Below are positions 9,177-18,414 of a stretch of 64,000 bases of DNA, piece after piece. Source of the DNA: Mariniblastus sp. (GTDB lineage Bacteria; Planctomycetota; Planctomycetia; Pirellulales; Pirellulaceae); contig JAQXDZ010000032.1 of NCBI GenBank assembly GCA_029251085.1, forward strand, positions 124,001 through 188,000, given 5' to 3'. The number at the start of each line of letters is the position of its first letter. The stretch's first letter is position 1. The notes under the pieces are model-generated. The model was not told where the DNA came from, searched no databases, and saw only the letters and a list, made by a program, of their open reading frames with translations. Both the position numbers and the translations under genes were made by a program.

Positions 9177-10676
9177 TTAGCGAGTTGATTTTTTCTTGTT
9201 ACTGAACGACGGGTGCCGAGGGCCACTCCCAAAGTATTTGGATTGATCAAAAATCTGCTCAGCGTTTTGATCCGTTTCTCGAGGATCGTTGGTTAGTATC
9301 AATTCAGCTTTCAAAGACTCAATCAATTTGGATTTTATATCACGGTACTTCTCTTCGCCAGCAACGTTGACCAATTGAGCAGGATCCTGATTTAAATCAT
9401 AGAGTTCCCATTCGGGGCGTTTGGCGAATGCGAGTTTGTATTTCAGCTGATGCTCTGCATCTTTATTTTGGTTTTCAACCATATAGGTTTTCGTTGGTCC
9501 ATTGTCACAATCGCCAAGCCAACAGCCCGGTAGGTTTGCCAATTGATAGTTGGGGGTTCCCGATGGCCAGCGATCTGGTCGATAGTTGTGGATTAAAAGA
9601 AATTGGTCGGTGCGGATTGCTCGCATGGGTGTACCTCCAGAATCGTCCCCTTCTTGGCAAGGAACGTGTCTTTCTTTTCCAGTAAAAACACGATTCCTTG
9701 AAGCTTCTACTCGTCCTGATTTTTTGGACATTAGAATGTTGAGCCAGCTTTTTCCCGTCATGCTACTAGGGATAGAAGCTCCGGCGGCAGCGAGAAACGT
9801 GGGCGCTAAATCGGTGGTGCTAACGAAATCAGTAACCTGACGACCTGGAGGAATCTTGCCGGGCCAGCGAACTGCCATGGGTACTCTTGCACCGCTGTCG
9901 TAAAGATTACTTTTGCATCGCGGGAACGGCATTCCGTGATCACCGGTAATGACGACCAGAGTAGAATCCAGCAAATCAAGAGATTCGAGTTTAGTTAAGG
10001 CTCGATTTACATCGCTATCAAAGCGTTGCACTTCAAAATAGTAGTCTGCTACATCGGAGCGAATGGTTTCGCTTTCTGGGTAATGTTCAAACAATTCAAT
10101 CTTACTCAAATCCATGCCACTTTCCCGACCGGAGTTGAGTTTGTAACCTCGGTGAGGGTCGGAAGCGCCCAGCCAAAAACAAAACGGTTGGTCTCGCGGC
10201 CAGGCATCGAGAAATTTATCGAAATTTGGATACCGCTTGCCAGCTGGATGCCCGCCGGAAGTCTGAAGCCAATTGTCGACTTTGCCTGGCCCCCAGCTCT
10301 TTCGCCAATGTCCGGTGAAGTAACCCGATTCAGCAAGAAGGTGTGGATAAGTTTGGTGTTGAGTATCCAGAATGCTGTGCAAGTTTCCACCGTGCCCCAG
10401 CCGCCAATGATATTGCCCGGTAAGAATGGCGTTGCGAGATGGCGTGCAGGAGGGGGAGGAGATGTAGGCATTTTCAAACAGAACGCCTTCTTTTGCGATG
10501 CGATCGAATGCGGGTGTCTTGACCACGGGATCACCATAGGCTCCAGCGTGAGGCCAACCCCAGTCATCGGCGATGCAGAATAGAATATTGGGTCGGTCGT
10601 CAGCGAGAATGAAATTCGCAGGGGAAGCCGTGGCCAAGCCAAGTAAAAACAAAATCAAAACCGCTTTGTTATTCAT
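9177..10676 (-). CDS. Secreted sulfatase, heparan N-sulfatase-like, with altered second signature
   Basis: An S1 sulfatase of 499 residues. PNILFCIADDWGW carries the first metal Asp pair. SCTPSRNAILTGQ is a canonical CxPSR signature with Cys77 as the formylglycine site. The overall pattern resembles sulfamidase-type (N-sulfoglucosamine sulfohydrolase) members. In the second signature the usual GKxH is replaced by RKSW (GYFTGHWRKSWGPG): the Lys is kept and the sulfate-binding His is Trp. The ATG at 10676 is chosen over one at 10709 because AAAAGGA lies about 11 bases before it and it places the signal peptide at the very N-terminus. It heads the cytochrome/propeller set on the minus strand. 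The divergent neighbour at 10983 is another sulfatase. Confidence 0.92.
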   Translation of the reverse strand: MNNKAVLILFLLGLATASPANFILADDRPNILFCIADDWGWPHAGAYGDPVVKTPAFDRIAKEGVLFENAYISSPSCTPSRNAILTGQYHWRLGHGGNLHSILDTQHQTYPHLLAESGYFTGHWRKSWGPGKVDNWLQTSGGHPAGKRYPNFDKFLDAWPRDQPFCFWLGASDPHRGYKLNSGRESGMDLSKIELFEHYPESETIRSDVADYYFEVQRFDSDVNRALTKLESLDLLDSTLVVITGDHGMPFPRCKSNLYDSGARVPMAVRWPGKIPPGRQVTDFVSTTDLAPTFLAAAGASIPSSMTGKSWLNILMSKKSGRVEASRNRVFTGKERHVPCQEGDDSGGTPMRAIRTDQFLLIHNYRPDRWPSGTPNYQLANLPGCWLGDCDNGPTKTYMVENQNKDAEHQLKYKLAFAKRPEWELYDLNQDPAQLVNVAGEEKYRDIKSKLIESLKAELILTNDPRETDQNAEQIFDQSKYFGSGPRHPSFSNKKKSTR

Positions 10677-10982
10677 CCCGCAAATTCCTTTTTGAGCCAT
10701 TCTGGGCAATTCGATCTGCCACTTCGCAAATTCATTATGACAAGCGATCTAGGTTCGATCATCCAAATTTTACAATTAAAATTTGTTTTTTATCGGTAAA
10801 TCAAGATAGTTCGCTATTTTCAACCGTTGCTTTTTTGCGCGGGGGACTAACAGCGTGGCTCAACCATTATTCGAGTGATGTTTTGGCAAACATCAATTCA
10901 GGATTTACTTGAAGAGGGTGTCACATCGTGTAAACTTTGAGTGAAGTAAATGACCGCATGCCTTTAGCTTTGTAGATATCTA
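10677..10982. promoter_or_regulatory. Intergenic region between divergent sulfatase genes, with a perfect AT-rich dyad
   Basis: About 306 bases separate two divergently transcribed sulfatase genes, so both promoters should lie here. The one clear structure is a perfect inverted repeat at 10764-10785: CAAATTTTA, four bases CAAT, then TAAAATTTG, followed by six T. It could be an operator or a stem-loop. No plus-strand gene precedes it, so a simple terminator role is unlikely. I saw no ORF or RNA gene in the remainder. Confidence 0.5.
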
Positions 10983-12620
10983 ATGAAAAAATTAATTTCG
11001 TCGTTGGCGTTTTCTCTCGGAGTGTTTACAGGCGTGCTCATTATTTTGATGATGACAACGACGGTGTCTGCAGACGATTTAAACTCAGTAGAACCGCCGA
11101 AATTAAAAAAGCCAGCATCGGATGTTAAGCCGAACATTCTGTTTATTTTCACCGATGATCATGCGTATCAATCGATTAGTGCCTACGGTTCAAAAATAAA
11201 TAAAACGCCAAACATCGACCGCTTGGCTCGCGAAGGGCTAAGGTTTGATCGGTGTTATGTAACCAACAGTATTTGTGGTCCGATGCGAGCGGTAATTCAA
11301 ACCGGAAAATATTCTCACATCAATGGATTTTGTGTAAACGGCAATAAATTTGATGGAACCCAACAGACGTTTCCAAAATTACTTCAGAAGGCTGGTTATC
11401 AAACGGCAGTCGTTGGTAAATGGCACCTTGGCACTCACATGGCACCACAGGGATTTGATTATTCCGAAGTCTTGATTGGACAGGGGCCTTATTACAATCC
11501 ACCGATGTTGAAGAACGGTGAAAAGACAAAGCATATTGGCTATACAACAGATATCATTACCGACCTTGCGATGAATTGGCTCACCAAGGAACGGGATCAG
11601 GAAAAGCCATTCATGTTGATGTATCAGCATAAGGCTCCTCACCGTAATTGGCAGCCCGGCCCTGATTATCTCAATATGTACGACGATGTAACCATTCCAG
11701 AACCGGAAACGTTATTTGATTCGTACGAAGGACGAGGCAAGCCCGCGCGGACGCAGGACATGTCGATTGAAAAAACAATGACTGCCAAGGATTTAAAACT
11801 GGTTCCCCCCAACAATTTAACGCCGGAACAACTCAAAGTTTGGAATGCTGCTTACGAGCCAAAAAATAAGTTATTTAAAGAAGCAAACTTAAAAGGTAAA
11901 GAATTGATTCGCTGGAAATATCAGCGATACCTCAAAGATTATCTTCGCTGTATCGCTTCAGTCGACGATAACATTGGCCGAATGTTGGCGTACCTCGACG
12001 AGTCAGGTTTAGCAGACAATACGATGGTCATTTATTGTTCTGATCAAGGATTCTACCTTGGCGAGCATGGTTGGTTTGATAAACGCTGGATGTATGAGGA
12101 ATCATTAAGGACCCCATTTATTGTTCGTTGGCCGGGGCAGGTTGCTCCCGGCACAGTGAACAGTAGCGATATTGTTTCACCAATCGATTTTGCTTCTACG
12201 TTTTGTGAAATTGCGGGTGTAAAAATTCCGGATGATCTCCAGGGGCACAGTTTGGTACCGATTTTGCGAGGTAAAACTCCTGAAGATTGGCGAACCGTAT
12301 TTTACTACCAGTATTATGAATACCCTGGCGCCCATTCTGTTCGCCGGCACTATGGAGTAACGGATGGAAGACACAAGTTAATTCGTTTTTACGAGCCAGA
12401 TGTCGATGAATGGGAGATGTTTGATCTCGCCTCAGATCCAAACGAAATGACGAGCATTTATGGCGATCCTAAGGCTGCAGATGATCAAGCACGAATGATG
12501 GCGGAATTAGATCGTTTGCGGGCGGAGCTAAAAGTCACAGAAGAAGATCCGCCTCAGTCGATCCGAAAGAAGCGACAGCCTCGCAATAATGCTAAACCCA
12601 AAAAGAAGGGGAATGGCTAG
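10983..12620 (+). CDS. Secreted sulfatase, N-acetylglucosamine-6-sulfatase-like, with CGPMR signature
   Basis: This 545-residue S1 sulfatase has a signal peptide ending near [16 protein letters not shown] holds the metal Asp pair. The signature is [17 protein letters not shown] with Cys98 as the formylglycine residue; Met occupies the position normally held by Ser. [15 protein letters not shown] is the second signature. The following stretch ([16 protein letters not shown]) resembles GlcNAc-6-sulfatase-type enzymes. [19 protein letters not shown] carries the remaining metal ligands. The C-terminal tail is strongly basic ([16 protein letters not shown]), perhaps for contact with acidic polysaccharide. 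It is followed by a short tandem repeat shared with the 3' end of the convergent sdaA gene. Confidence 0.93.
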   Translation: MKKLISSLAFSLGVFTGVLIILMMTTTVSADDLNSVEPPKLKKPASDVKPNILFIFTDDHAYQSISAYGSKINKTPNIDRLAREGLRFDRCYVTNSICGPMRAVIQTGKYSHINGFCVNGNKFDGTQQTFPKLLQKAGYQTAVVGKWHLGTHMAPQGFDYSEVLIGQGPYYNPPMLKNGEKTKHIGYTTDIITDLAMNWLTKERDQEKPFMLMYQHKAPHRNWQPGPDYLNMYDDVTIPEPETLFDSYEGRGKPARTQDMSIEKTMTAKDLKLVPPNNLTPEQLKVWNAAYEPKNKLFKEANLKGKELIRWKYQRYLKDYLRCIASVDDNIGRMLAYLDESGLADNTMVIYCSDQGFYLGEHGWFDKRWMYEESLRTPFIVRWPGQVAPGTVNSSDIVSPIDFASTFCEIAGVKIPDDLQGHSLVPILRGKTPEDWRTVFYYQYYEYPGAHSVRRHYGVTDGRHKLIRFYEPDVDEWEMFDLASDPNEMTSIYGDPKAADDQARMMAELDRLRAELKVTEEDPPQSIRKKRQPRNNAKPKKKGNG

Positions 12621-12639
12621 ACCGTTGGTTAGTGACCTT

Positions 12640-12707
12640 TTTAGTATTCGACAACTTTTAGCATTCGATAGCGTTTAGCATTCGATAACGTTTAGCATTC
12701 GATAACG
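12640..12707. repeat. Four-copy 17-bp tandem repeat overlapping the sdaA stop codon
   Basis: Four 17-base units TTTAGCATTCGATAACG follow one another: 12640-12656 (diverged), 12657-12673 (one change), 12674-12690 and 12691-12707 (identical). On the minus strand the last unit encodes the sdaA C-terminus (N-V-I-E-C-stop). The array is therefore a serial duplication of the end of that gene into its 3' flank. Divergence increases with distance from the gene. Confidence 0.9.
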
Positions 12708-14065
12708 TTAACTGCTAAACCGCCTCGCGCGGTTTCTTTGTACTTTGACTGCATGTCTTTGCCAGTGTCTCTCATCGTCTTAATGACCTTATCGAGTGAA
12801 ACAAAATGATTGCCGTCGCCACGAAGTGCTAGTCTTGCGGCGTTGATAGCTTTAACGGCAGCCATTGCATTTCTTTCGATACAGGGGACTTGAACCAGCC
12901 CTCCGATCGGATCGCAAGTTAAGCCAAGATTGTGTTCCATTCCGATTTCGGCTGCATTTTCTACTTGGGCGGGTGTTCCTCCGAGCACCTCAGCCAAGCC
13001 TCCGGCTGCCATAGAGCAGGCAGATCCCACTTCGCCTTGGCACCCGACTTCAGCGCCTGAAATTGAGGCGTTAATTTTGAAGAGCGTGCCTATTGCGGCG
13101 GCAGTTAACAGAAATCGAACAACACCATCTTCACTGGATCCTTTGCAGAATCGCCGGTAGTAGTGCAGCACCGCCGGGATAATGCCGGCCGCTCCGTTGG
13201 TTGGTGCAGTCACTACCCGTCCACCAGCTGCGTTCTCCTCATTGACGGCAAGGGCCCATAGATTTACCCAGTCCATCCTGCTGTTAAAAATGTCATCGTT
13301 GGAGGAGTCTGTTTGCAACCTGCGAAACATATGTGCTGCTCGACGCTTGACTTTTAAGCCACCCGGAAGAATGCCTTCTTCTTGACAACCGCGGGAAACG
13401 CAGGCTTCCATGACAGACCAGATTTGCAACAGTCTCGATCTCGTTTCCTGTTCAGATCGCCAGGCGGATTCGTTTTTCAACATCAAGGTGCTGATTGAGA
13501 ATCCATTGCTTTCGCAGAGTTGAAGTAAATCGTTTCCTGTTTGAAACGGGTACGCAAGTTGAGTTGCATCTGGAACGATTCGATCGGTAGACGAGGCGGT
13601 TTCGTCAACCACAAACCCTCCGCCAACGGAATAGTAAATTCGGCTCAGGATTTCATTTCCGTCAGCGTCTGTCGCTGTGAAACGGACTGCATTGGAATGG
13701 AAATCGAGCACCACTCCTGAAAACAGAAGGTTTTCTTTAAGCCGAAAGGGAAGCTCCCGTTTTCCAAGAATTGAAATCGACTCACGCTCTTCGACATCGC
13801 GAAGCAACGATAGCATAGATTCTGGGTGAACGGATTCCGGCGCGTGTCCAGCGAGGCCGGCGACCACGGCTTTGTCGCTGCCGTGCCCTTTCCCGGTCGC
13901 TCCAAGTGATCCGCAAAGCTCAATGGTTAGTGAATTTGTTTTCAGAAGTAAATTTTCTGAGTCGAGAAGATTTGCAAACATCAACGCCGCGCGCATTGGG
14001 CCGACGGTGTGAGAACTTGACGGTCCAATCCCAATTGAAAAAAGCTCAAAGGTACTAATTGCCAT
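12692..14065 (-). CDS. sdaA: L-serine ammonia-lyase (iron-sulfur L-serine dehydratase)
   Basis: This enzyme deaminates L-serine to pyruvate and ammonia in the cytoplasm. It is the single-chain form (457 residues) with beta domain first: [19 protein letters not shown] near residue 8 is diagnostic. The catalytic alpha domain carries the three [4Fe-4S] cysteines at about 342 (EVGCQGEVG), 384 (LTCDPIGG) and 395 (VPCIERN). Their spacings of 42 and 11 match characterised type 2 L-serine dehydratases. The C-terminus [10 protein letters not shown] is the conserved end. I place the start at the ATG at 14065 (MAISTFELF); a longer frame to 14122 adds unrelated residues. It is followed by a 17-bp repeat array that copies its own last codons. 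The upstream minus-strand neighbour is a nitroreductase. Confidence 0.96.
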   Translation of the reverse strand: MAISTFELFSIGIGPSSSHTVGPMRAALMFANLLDSENLLLKTNSLTIELCGSLGATGKGHGSDKAVVAGLAGHAPESVHPESMLSLLRDVEERESISILGKRELPFRLKENLLFSGVVLDFHSNAVRFTATDADGNEILSRIYYSVGGGFVVDETASSTDRIVPDATQLAYPFQTGNDLLQLCESNGFSISTLMLKNESAWRSEQETRSRLLQIWSVMEACVSRGCQEEGILPGGLKVKRRAAHMFRRLQTDSSNDDIFNSRMDWVNLWALAVNEENAAGGRVVTAPTNGAAGIIPAVLHYYRRFCKGSSEDGVVRFLLTAAAIGTLFKINASISGAEVGCQGEVGSACSMAAGGLAEVLGGTPAQVENAAEIGMEHNLGLTCDPIGGLVQVPCIERNAMAAVKAINAARLALRGDGNHFVSLDKVIKTMRDTGKDMQSKYKETARGGLAVNVIEC

Positions 14066-14196
14066 TTTAATTATCCGCCGTTCTGTTGTCGCTTTGAATG
14101 TGAATTCGCCTGAACGCTGCAAAAGTGCGGGAAATTGGACAGAGGAAAGCAGGTGTGAATTTGCGTAGGGTGTCGCCAGTATTGTTCTGTAATTTT

Positions 14197-14826
14197 TTAA
14201 ATGCGAATAACCATATCAGTGATCGGCCGCCGTACTTTCTGGTTATGCTGAGTCGCATCATCGTCGGCTCGATAGCCGATGGGAATGACCAGAACTGCGT
14301 TGAGTTGGTGTTGTTCCAAATTTAAAATTTCGTTGTATTCTTGTGGGATAAAACCTTCCATCGGGCAGGCGTCGATTTGCAATGTCGCGCAAGCTGCCAT
14401 CACAGTTCCCAAGGCAATATACGCTTGCTTGGCTGCCCAGTGGTTTAGTGATTCGGGAGACATGCGGGTCATGGAACCAATCATCACTTGACAGTATTCC
14501 TGCATTGTCCCTTCCGCGAGATTTCTTTGTGATTCCACCATCGCGACATATTCGCGAATGTAATTTGCATCAACATCGGTTCGAGCTGCGATAATTAAAA
14601 CGTGAGAGGCATCGGCGACCTGACGCTGGCCGTAGGAGGAAGTGATAAGCTTATCCTGAAGCTCCTGGTTTTTGAGGACAACAAATTTGAAGGGTTGCAA
14701 TCCGTAGGAAGTAGGAGTCAAGTTGGTTATGTCGAGTAACTCATCTACAACAGTTTCGTCGACAAGTTTTTGAGGATCAAATTTTTTCGTAGCGTATCGC
14801 CAACGCATGGCGTCTGAAAATTTCAT
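14197..14826 (-). CDS. Nitroreductase family NAD(P)H-dependent oxidoreductase
   Basis: This 209-residue cytoplasmic flavoprotein is of the NfsB/nitroreductase family. The N-terminal block [18 protein letters not shown] is the FMN phosphate-binding region. Next comes the [16 protein letters not shown] segment, where the Ser/Gln-rich stretch contacts [29 protein letters not shown] near residues 135-165 is typical of the helical core and flavin loop. [16 protein letters not shown] near the C-terminus is the family's end motif. These enzymes use NAD(P)H to reduce quinones or nitro compounds; the physiological substrate cannot be read from the sequence. It lies upstream of sdaA on the same strand (131-base gap) and diverges from a sulfatase. 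A long dyad in the divergent region could be its operator. Confidence 0.93.
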   Translation of the reverse strand: MKFSDAMRWRYATKKFDPQKLVDETVVDELLDITNLTPTSYGLQPFKFVVLKNQELQDKLITSSYGQRQVADASHVLIIAARTDVDANYIREYVAMVESQRNLAEGTMQEYCQVMIGSMTRMSPESLNHWAAKQAYIALGTVMAACATLQIDACPMEGFIPQEYNEILNLEQHQLNAVLVIPIGYRADDDATQHNQKVRRPITDMVIRI

Positions 14827-15120
14827 AATAAAGCAGCGTCGATAAAGAGTAGTTTTTAAAAAATTAATCTAATCCGGAAGAGTCTTCTGGATTACCTGTT
14901 TATAATTTCAGCAGTCGTTTGGGACAACCGATACTTTGCATCCTAATCAGTGGATTTGATTGAGGTAGGGTGTTGGGCAAGGTAAATTATTTTGATGGTG
15001 TCGAACCACGCTTTAAATTCTTGAAAAGTGAATGCCTCTCTTAATTTAGCCTTTCCTTCGCATTCACGACTTTTTCTAGCGGACGAAATTAATTTCTTTC
15101 ACTAACTGGATGATTTCTAC
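14827..15120. promoter_or_regulatory. Divergent intergenic region with a 25-bp near-perfect dyad
   Basis: The region separates the nitroreductase (minus) and the tandem sulfatase genes (plus). At 14870-14894 twelve bases on each side of a central G form an inverted repeat (TAATCCGGAAGA / TCTTCTGGATTA) with one mismatched pair. It lies about 45 bases from the nitroreductase start and 225 bases from the sulfatase start, so it is better placed to control the former. No ORF was seen. Confidence 0.5.
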
Positions 15121-16908
15121 ATGTTGGAACGATTCACTGCTCTCTGGTTTGCAAAACTGTTGGTGATTTTGGCGGGTTTGAATTCGTCAAGCGAACTGAT
15201 CGCGTCAGAGGCTTTAAACAACGCTGATGAAAAGTCTCCGCCGAATGTGTTGTTTATTTCGCTCGATGATCTTAACGATTGGGTTGGTTGCCTCGGCGGC
15301 CATCCACAGGCACATACGCCAAACCTAGATCGACTTGCCTCCACTGGGGTGTTGTTTACCAACGCACATTGTCCGGCTCCCGCCTGCAATCCGTCCCGAA
15401 CCGCCATCATGACGGGAATTCCACCCTACCGTTCAGGATTATATGACAATCGGCAAAAAATGAGGACGGTGTTACCGGATGCGGAGTTGTTACCAAAATA
15501 TCTTTCTCGGCATGGATATTGGTCTGCGGGTTCGGGGAAACTGCTGCACTACTTTATCGATGCAAAATCATGGGATGAATATTTTCCGAATAAAGAAACT
15601 GAAAACCCTTTTCCGCGAACTCTAATGCCTGAGCAGCGTCCGGTGAATCTTCCTCTTGGTGGAAATTGGCAATACCGTGAAACAGATTGGGCACCGCTAG
15701 ATGCAACCAATGAAGAGTACGGTGGAGACTGGTTGGTTTCTGACTGGATCGGGAAGCAACTGAAGAAAAAACATGATCGGCCATTTTTTTTAGCCTGTGG
15801 TATTTATAGACCGCATGAGCCTTGGTTCGTGCCCCAAAAATATTTTGATCAATTTCCAATTGAAACAATTCAGTTACCGCCCGGTTACCGAGTTGATGAT
15901 CTCGATGATTTGCCAGCCGAAGGTAAGCGACGTGGTCCGAATCGTTATTTCGAACACATCCGTAAACACGACCAATGGAAACAAGGAGTGCAAGGTTACC
16001 TTGCGTCCATTGCTTTTGCGGATGAAATGGTTGGCCGCGTTCTTGACGCTTTGCAGGCAGGACCCAACCACGATAATACGATTGTCATTCTATGGAGTGA
16101 TCACGGCTGGCATCTTGGTGAAAAACAGCATTGGCAAAAATATACGGCCTGGCGAGCCTGTACCCGGGTACCTCTAATCATTCGGGTTCCAGCTCAAACG
16201 CCGGGGCTTGAGGAGGGAACACAGGCTGGTGGAGTTTGTGACCAGCCGGTTAACTTAAGCAGTCTATTTTCGACTGTAACCGAGTTGGTTGGGCAGGCAC
16301 GGGAATTGAACCCCGAGGTGCCAAGTCTTGTGCCCTTACTAAGAAACCCGTCATCTGAATGGGATCACGTAGCCGTGACCTGTTTAAGTGAACCGGGAAG
16401 TTATGGATTGAGTACGTCCGACTGGCGATACATTCGTTATGCAAAAGGAGGTGAAGAGCTTTATCGGACATCTGCCGACCCATACGAATGGAACAATTTG
16501 GCATCTATTCCTGAGTACCAGAATGTCATCAAAAATTTAAGCGGGAAAGCACCCATTCGATTTGCACCAAAGAAAGAGTTTCAAGGAGCATTTTTTAGTA
16601 AGGTGATTTTGCCAATGAGATATTCCTCACCTCCCCCGGCATCATCACCAGTTGGTGGGCGGTTCCAAGTCGAATTTGATAATCAAACGGATGCTCCCGT
16701 ATTTCTGTACTGGAGAGATCAAAAAAATAGCGTCAAGCTTTATGGTAAGATAGACGCGGGAACCCAACAGCGTCAATTTACCCGGAAGGGTGCTGTTTGG
16801 ATGATTACAAAAACGGAAGTTTCACCTTCAGATGTTCAGTGGAGTGAGTTAGGTTATTTTGTAATTGGCAAGGGTTCGAGTCGAGCAGTTATTAAGAAAA
16901 ATAAGTAG
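15121..16908 (+). CDS. Iduronate-2-sulfatase-like secreted sulfatase with C-terminal VHL-beta-like domain
   Basis: A 595-residue S1 sulfatase of the iduronate-2-sulfatase type. PNVLFISLDDLNDWVGCLGG is the family's first block. ACNPSRTAIMTG gives Cys89 as formylglycine site, GYWSAGSGKLLHYF is the second signature, and LWSDHGWHLGEKQHWQKY holds late metal ligands. The catalytic part ends near residue 490. The tail from about 512 reads FQVEFDNQTDAPVFLYWRD, then a short Tyr-Gly segment, DAGTQQRQFTRKGAVWMI. This follows the order of conserved positions in the von Hippel-Lindau beta domain, a small beta-sandwich. The next sulfatase begins 24 bases downstream, so the two form an operon. Iduronate or another uronic acid 2-sulfate is the family-based substrate guess. 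Confidence 0.92.
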   Translation: MLERFTALWFAKLLVILAGLNSSSELIASEALNNADEKSPPNVLFISLDDLNDWVGCLGGHPQAHTPNLDRLASTGVLFTNAHCPAPACNPSRTAIMTGIPPYRSGLYDNRQKMRTVLPDAELLPKYLSRHGYWSAGSGKLLHYFIDAKSWDEYFPNKETENPFPRTLMPEQRPVNLPLGGNWQYRETDWAPLDATNEEYGGDWLVSDWIGKQLKKKHDRPFFLACGIYRPHEPWFVPQKYFDQFPIETIQLPPGYRVDDLDDLPAEGKRRGPNRYFEHIRKHDQWKQGVQGYLASIAFADEMVGRVLDALQAGPNHDNTIVILWSDHGWHLGEKQHWQKYTAWRACTRVPLIIRVPAQTPGLEEGTQAGGVCDQPVNLSSLFSTVTELVGQARELNPEVPSLVPLLRNPSSEWDHVAVTCLSEPGSYGLSTSDWRYIRYAKGGEELYRTSADPYEWNNLASIPEYQNVIKNLSGKAPIRFAPKKEFQGAFFSKVILPMRYSSPPPASSPVGGRFQVEFDNQTDAPVFLYWRDQKNSVKLYGKIDAGTQQRQFTRKGAVWMITKTEVSPSDVQWSELGYFVIGKGSSRAVIKKNK

Positions 16909-16932
16909 TGTGTTATTCATTAGAGGGCGGCG

Positions 16933-18363
16933 ATGCTAAAGCAAATTGGTTTTACAGTTTTGGTTCTGGTGGCAGGGCTTGTCAGTGCGGTCGCTGCTAA
17001 CGCCGAAGAGAGGCAGCCGAATATCATTCTCGTGATGGCTGACGACGTTAGTTGGGAGGCCTTCGGTTCCTATGGGGCCGAAGATTATAAAACCCCAAAT
17101 TTAGATCAACTTGCTTCTCAGGGGATACGATTTTCGCATTGCTATTCGACACCGATATGCACGACATCTCGGGTGAAAATCATGACCGGGAAATACAATT
17201 TTCGAAATTACACCCATTTTGGATATTTGAATCCAGCCGAGAAAACGTTTGGGAACTTACTCCAAGCGGCAGGATACAAAACGGCGATTGCTGGAAAGTG
17301 GCAATTGAACGGGCTCTATAATTCGCTCCCCGGTCACTTAGACGCTTCTCGGCCGGTTGCGTCGGGGTTTGACGAATACATGCTCTGGCAGCTGACGACT
17401 CAAAAAGGAGGCGCCGCATCGAAGGGAGGAGCTGCATCGAAGGGAGGCGAGCGATTTTGGAGCCCTCCGCTTGAACACAACGGCAAATTTTTAACGAAAG
17501 AGATGAATCACGGGAAATACGGGCCGGATTTGTTTTGCGATTTCATTTGTGATTTTATGGAGCGTAATCAGTCGAAACCATTCTTCGTCTACTACCCCAT
17601 GGTTTTGGTCCATGACCCCTTTGTACCGACACCAGACACCCTCGGTGATCAGCCGCTTGCCACGGCTAATAAAGCTCCAAAAGATAAGGCGAAGCGCAAG
17701 GAAAATTTTGTGGCGATGGTAAATTACATGGATAAAATTGTCGGACGGATTGTCGACAAAGTCGATGAAATTGGGCAGTCAGATAATACGATCATTTTGT
17801 TTACTGCTGACAACGGAACCAACACGCAGATTACCTCACGCTGGAATGGGCAGGAAATTAGAGGTGGCAAAGGTGGTATGAAAGATAACGGTACTCATGT
17901 CCCGTTAATTGCTTATTGGAAAGGGCATACACCGTCCGGTTTGGTGTCTAACGATTTGATTGATTTCACTGACTTCTATGCGACCTTTGCACAGACTGCG
18001 GGAGTCGAGTTGGGTCAAAATGATCCGCGGGACGGAACGAGTTTCCTACCGCAATTAATGGGGAACCCGGGAACACCACGAGACTGGGTGTTTTGCCATT
18101 ATGAGCCTTACTGGAACAAAAAGTCGGGGCAGTTTGTGCGGAATCAAAATTTTAAACTGTATCGAAGTGGCGAGTTTTTTCAGGTGCCCAAGGATTTGTC
18201 GGAGGCAAATAATTTAAATGGAACAACTGATCAAGAGGTCCAGAGAGTGTTGACTCAACTGAGCGGAGTGATGGACCAATCTCCACCTGCTCCCCAGGGA
18301 AAAAAGGCCGACAAGAATACCAAGCAGCGTCCCCTTTACCCTAGTTGGAAAATGAAAAACTGA
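16933..18363 (+). CDS. Secreted sulfatase with non-canonical CTTSR and GKWQ signatures
   Basis: This 476-residue S1 sulfatase has a signal peptide ending near ANAEE. PNIILVMADDVSWEAFGSYG carries the metal Asp pair. The signature is ICTTSRVKIMTGKYNFRN (Cys76), with Thr where Pro is usual. The second signature is GYKTAIAGKWQL, with Gln in place of the sulfate-binding His. FTADNGTNTQITS supplies later metal ligands, and WKGHTPSGLV is retained. A short in-frame repeat of GGAASK occurs twice around residues 159-170. GAGGGCGGCG precedes the ATG. It is the second gene of an operon with the VHL-tailed sulfatase 24 bases upstream. The deviations suggest a distinct subfamily rather than a broken gene, because the frame is intact and the rest of the fold is well conserved. 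Confidence 0.9.
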   Translation: MLKQIGFTVLVLVAGLVSAVAANAEERQPNIILVMADDVSWEAFGSYGAEDYKTPNLDQLASQGIRFSHCYSTPICTTSRVKIMTGKYNFRNYTHFGYLNPAEKTFGNLLQAAGYKTAIAGKWQLNGLYNSLPGHLDASRPVASGFDEYMLWQLTTQKGGAASKGGAASKGGERFWSPPLEHNGKFLTKEMNHGKYGPDLFCDFICDFMERNQSKPFFVYYPMVLVHDPFVPTPDTLGDQPLATANKAPKDKAKRKENFVAMVNYMDKIVGRIVDKVDEIGQSDNTIILFTADNGTNTQITSRWNGQEIRGGKGGMKDNGTHVPLIAYWKGHTPSGLVSNDLIDFTDFYATFAQTAGVELGQNDPRDGTSFLPQLMGNPGTPRDWVFCHYEPYWNKKSGQFVRNQNFKLYRSGEFFQVPKDLSEANNLNGTTDQEVQRVLTQLSGVMDQSPPAPQGKKADKNTKQRPLYPSWKMKN

Positions 18364-18414
18364 ACGGATCTCCTTCGCGAAATCGACGTCGTCATTTGTG
18401 CCAAGGTAGGGTAG

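Noticed and set aside
10026-10642. Overlapping frames of 185 and 178 residues on the two strands
   Set aside because: Both lie entirely within the sulfatase at 9177-10676, which has full family motifs; these are shadow frames.
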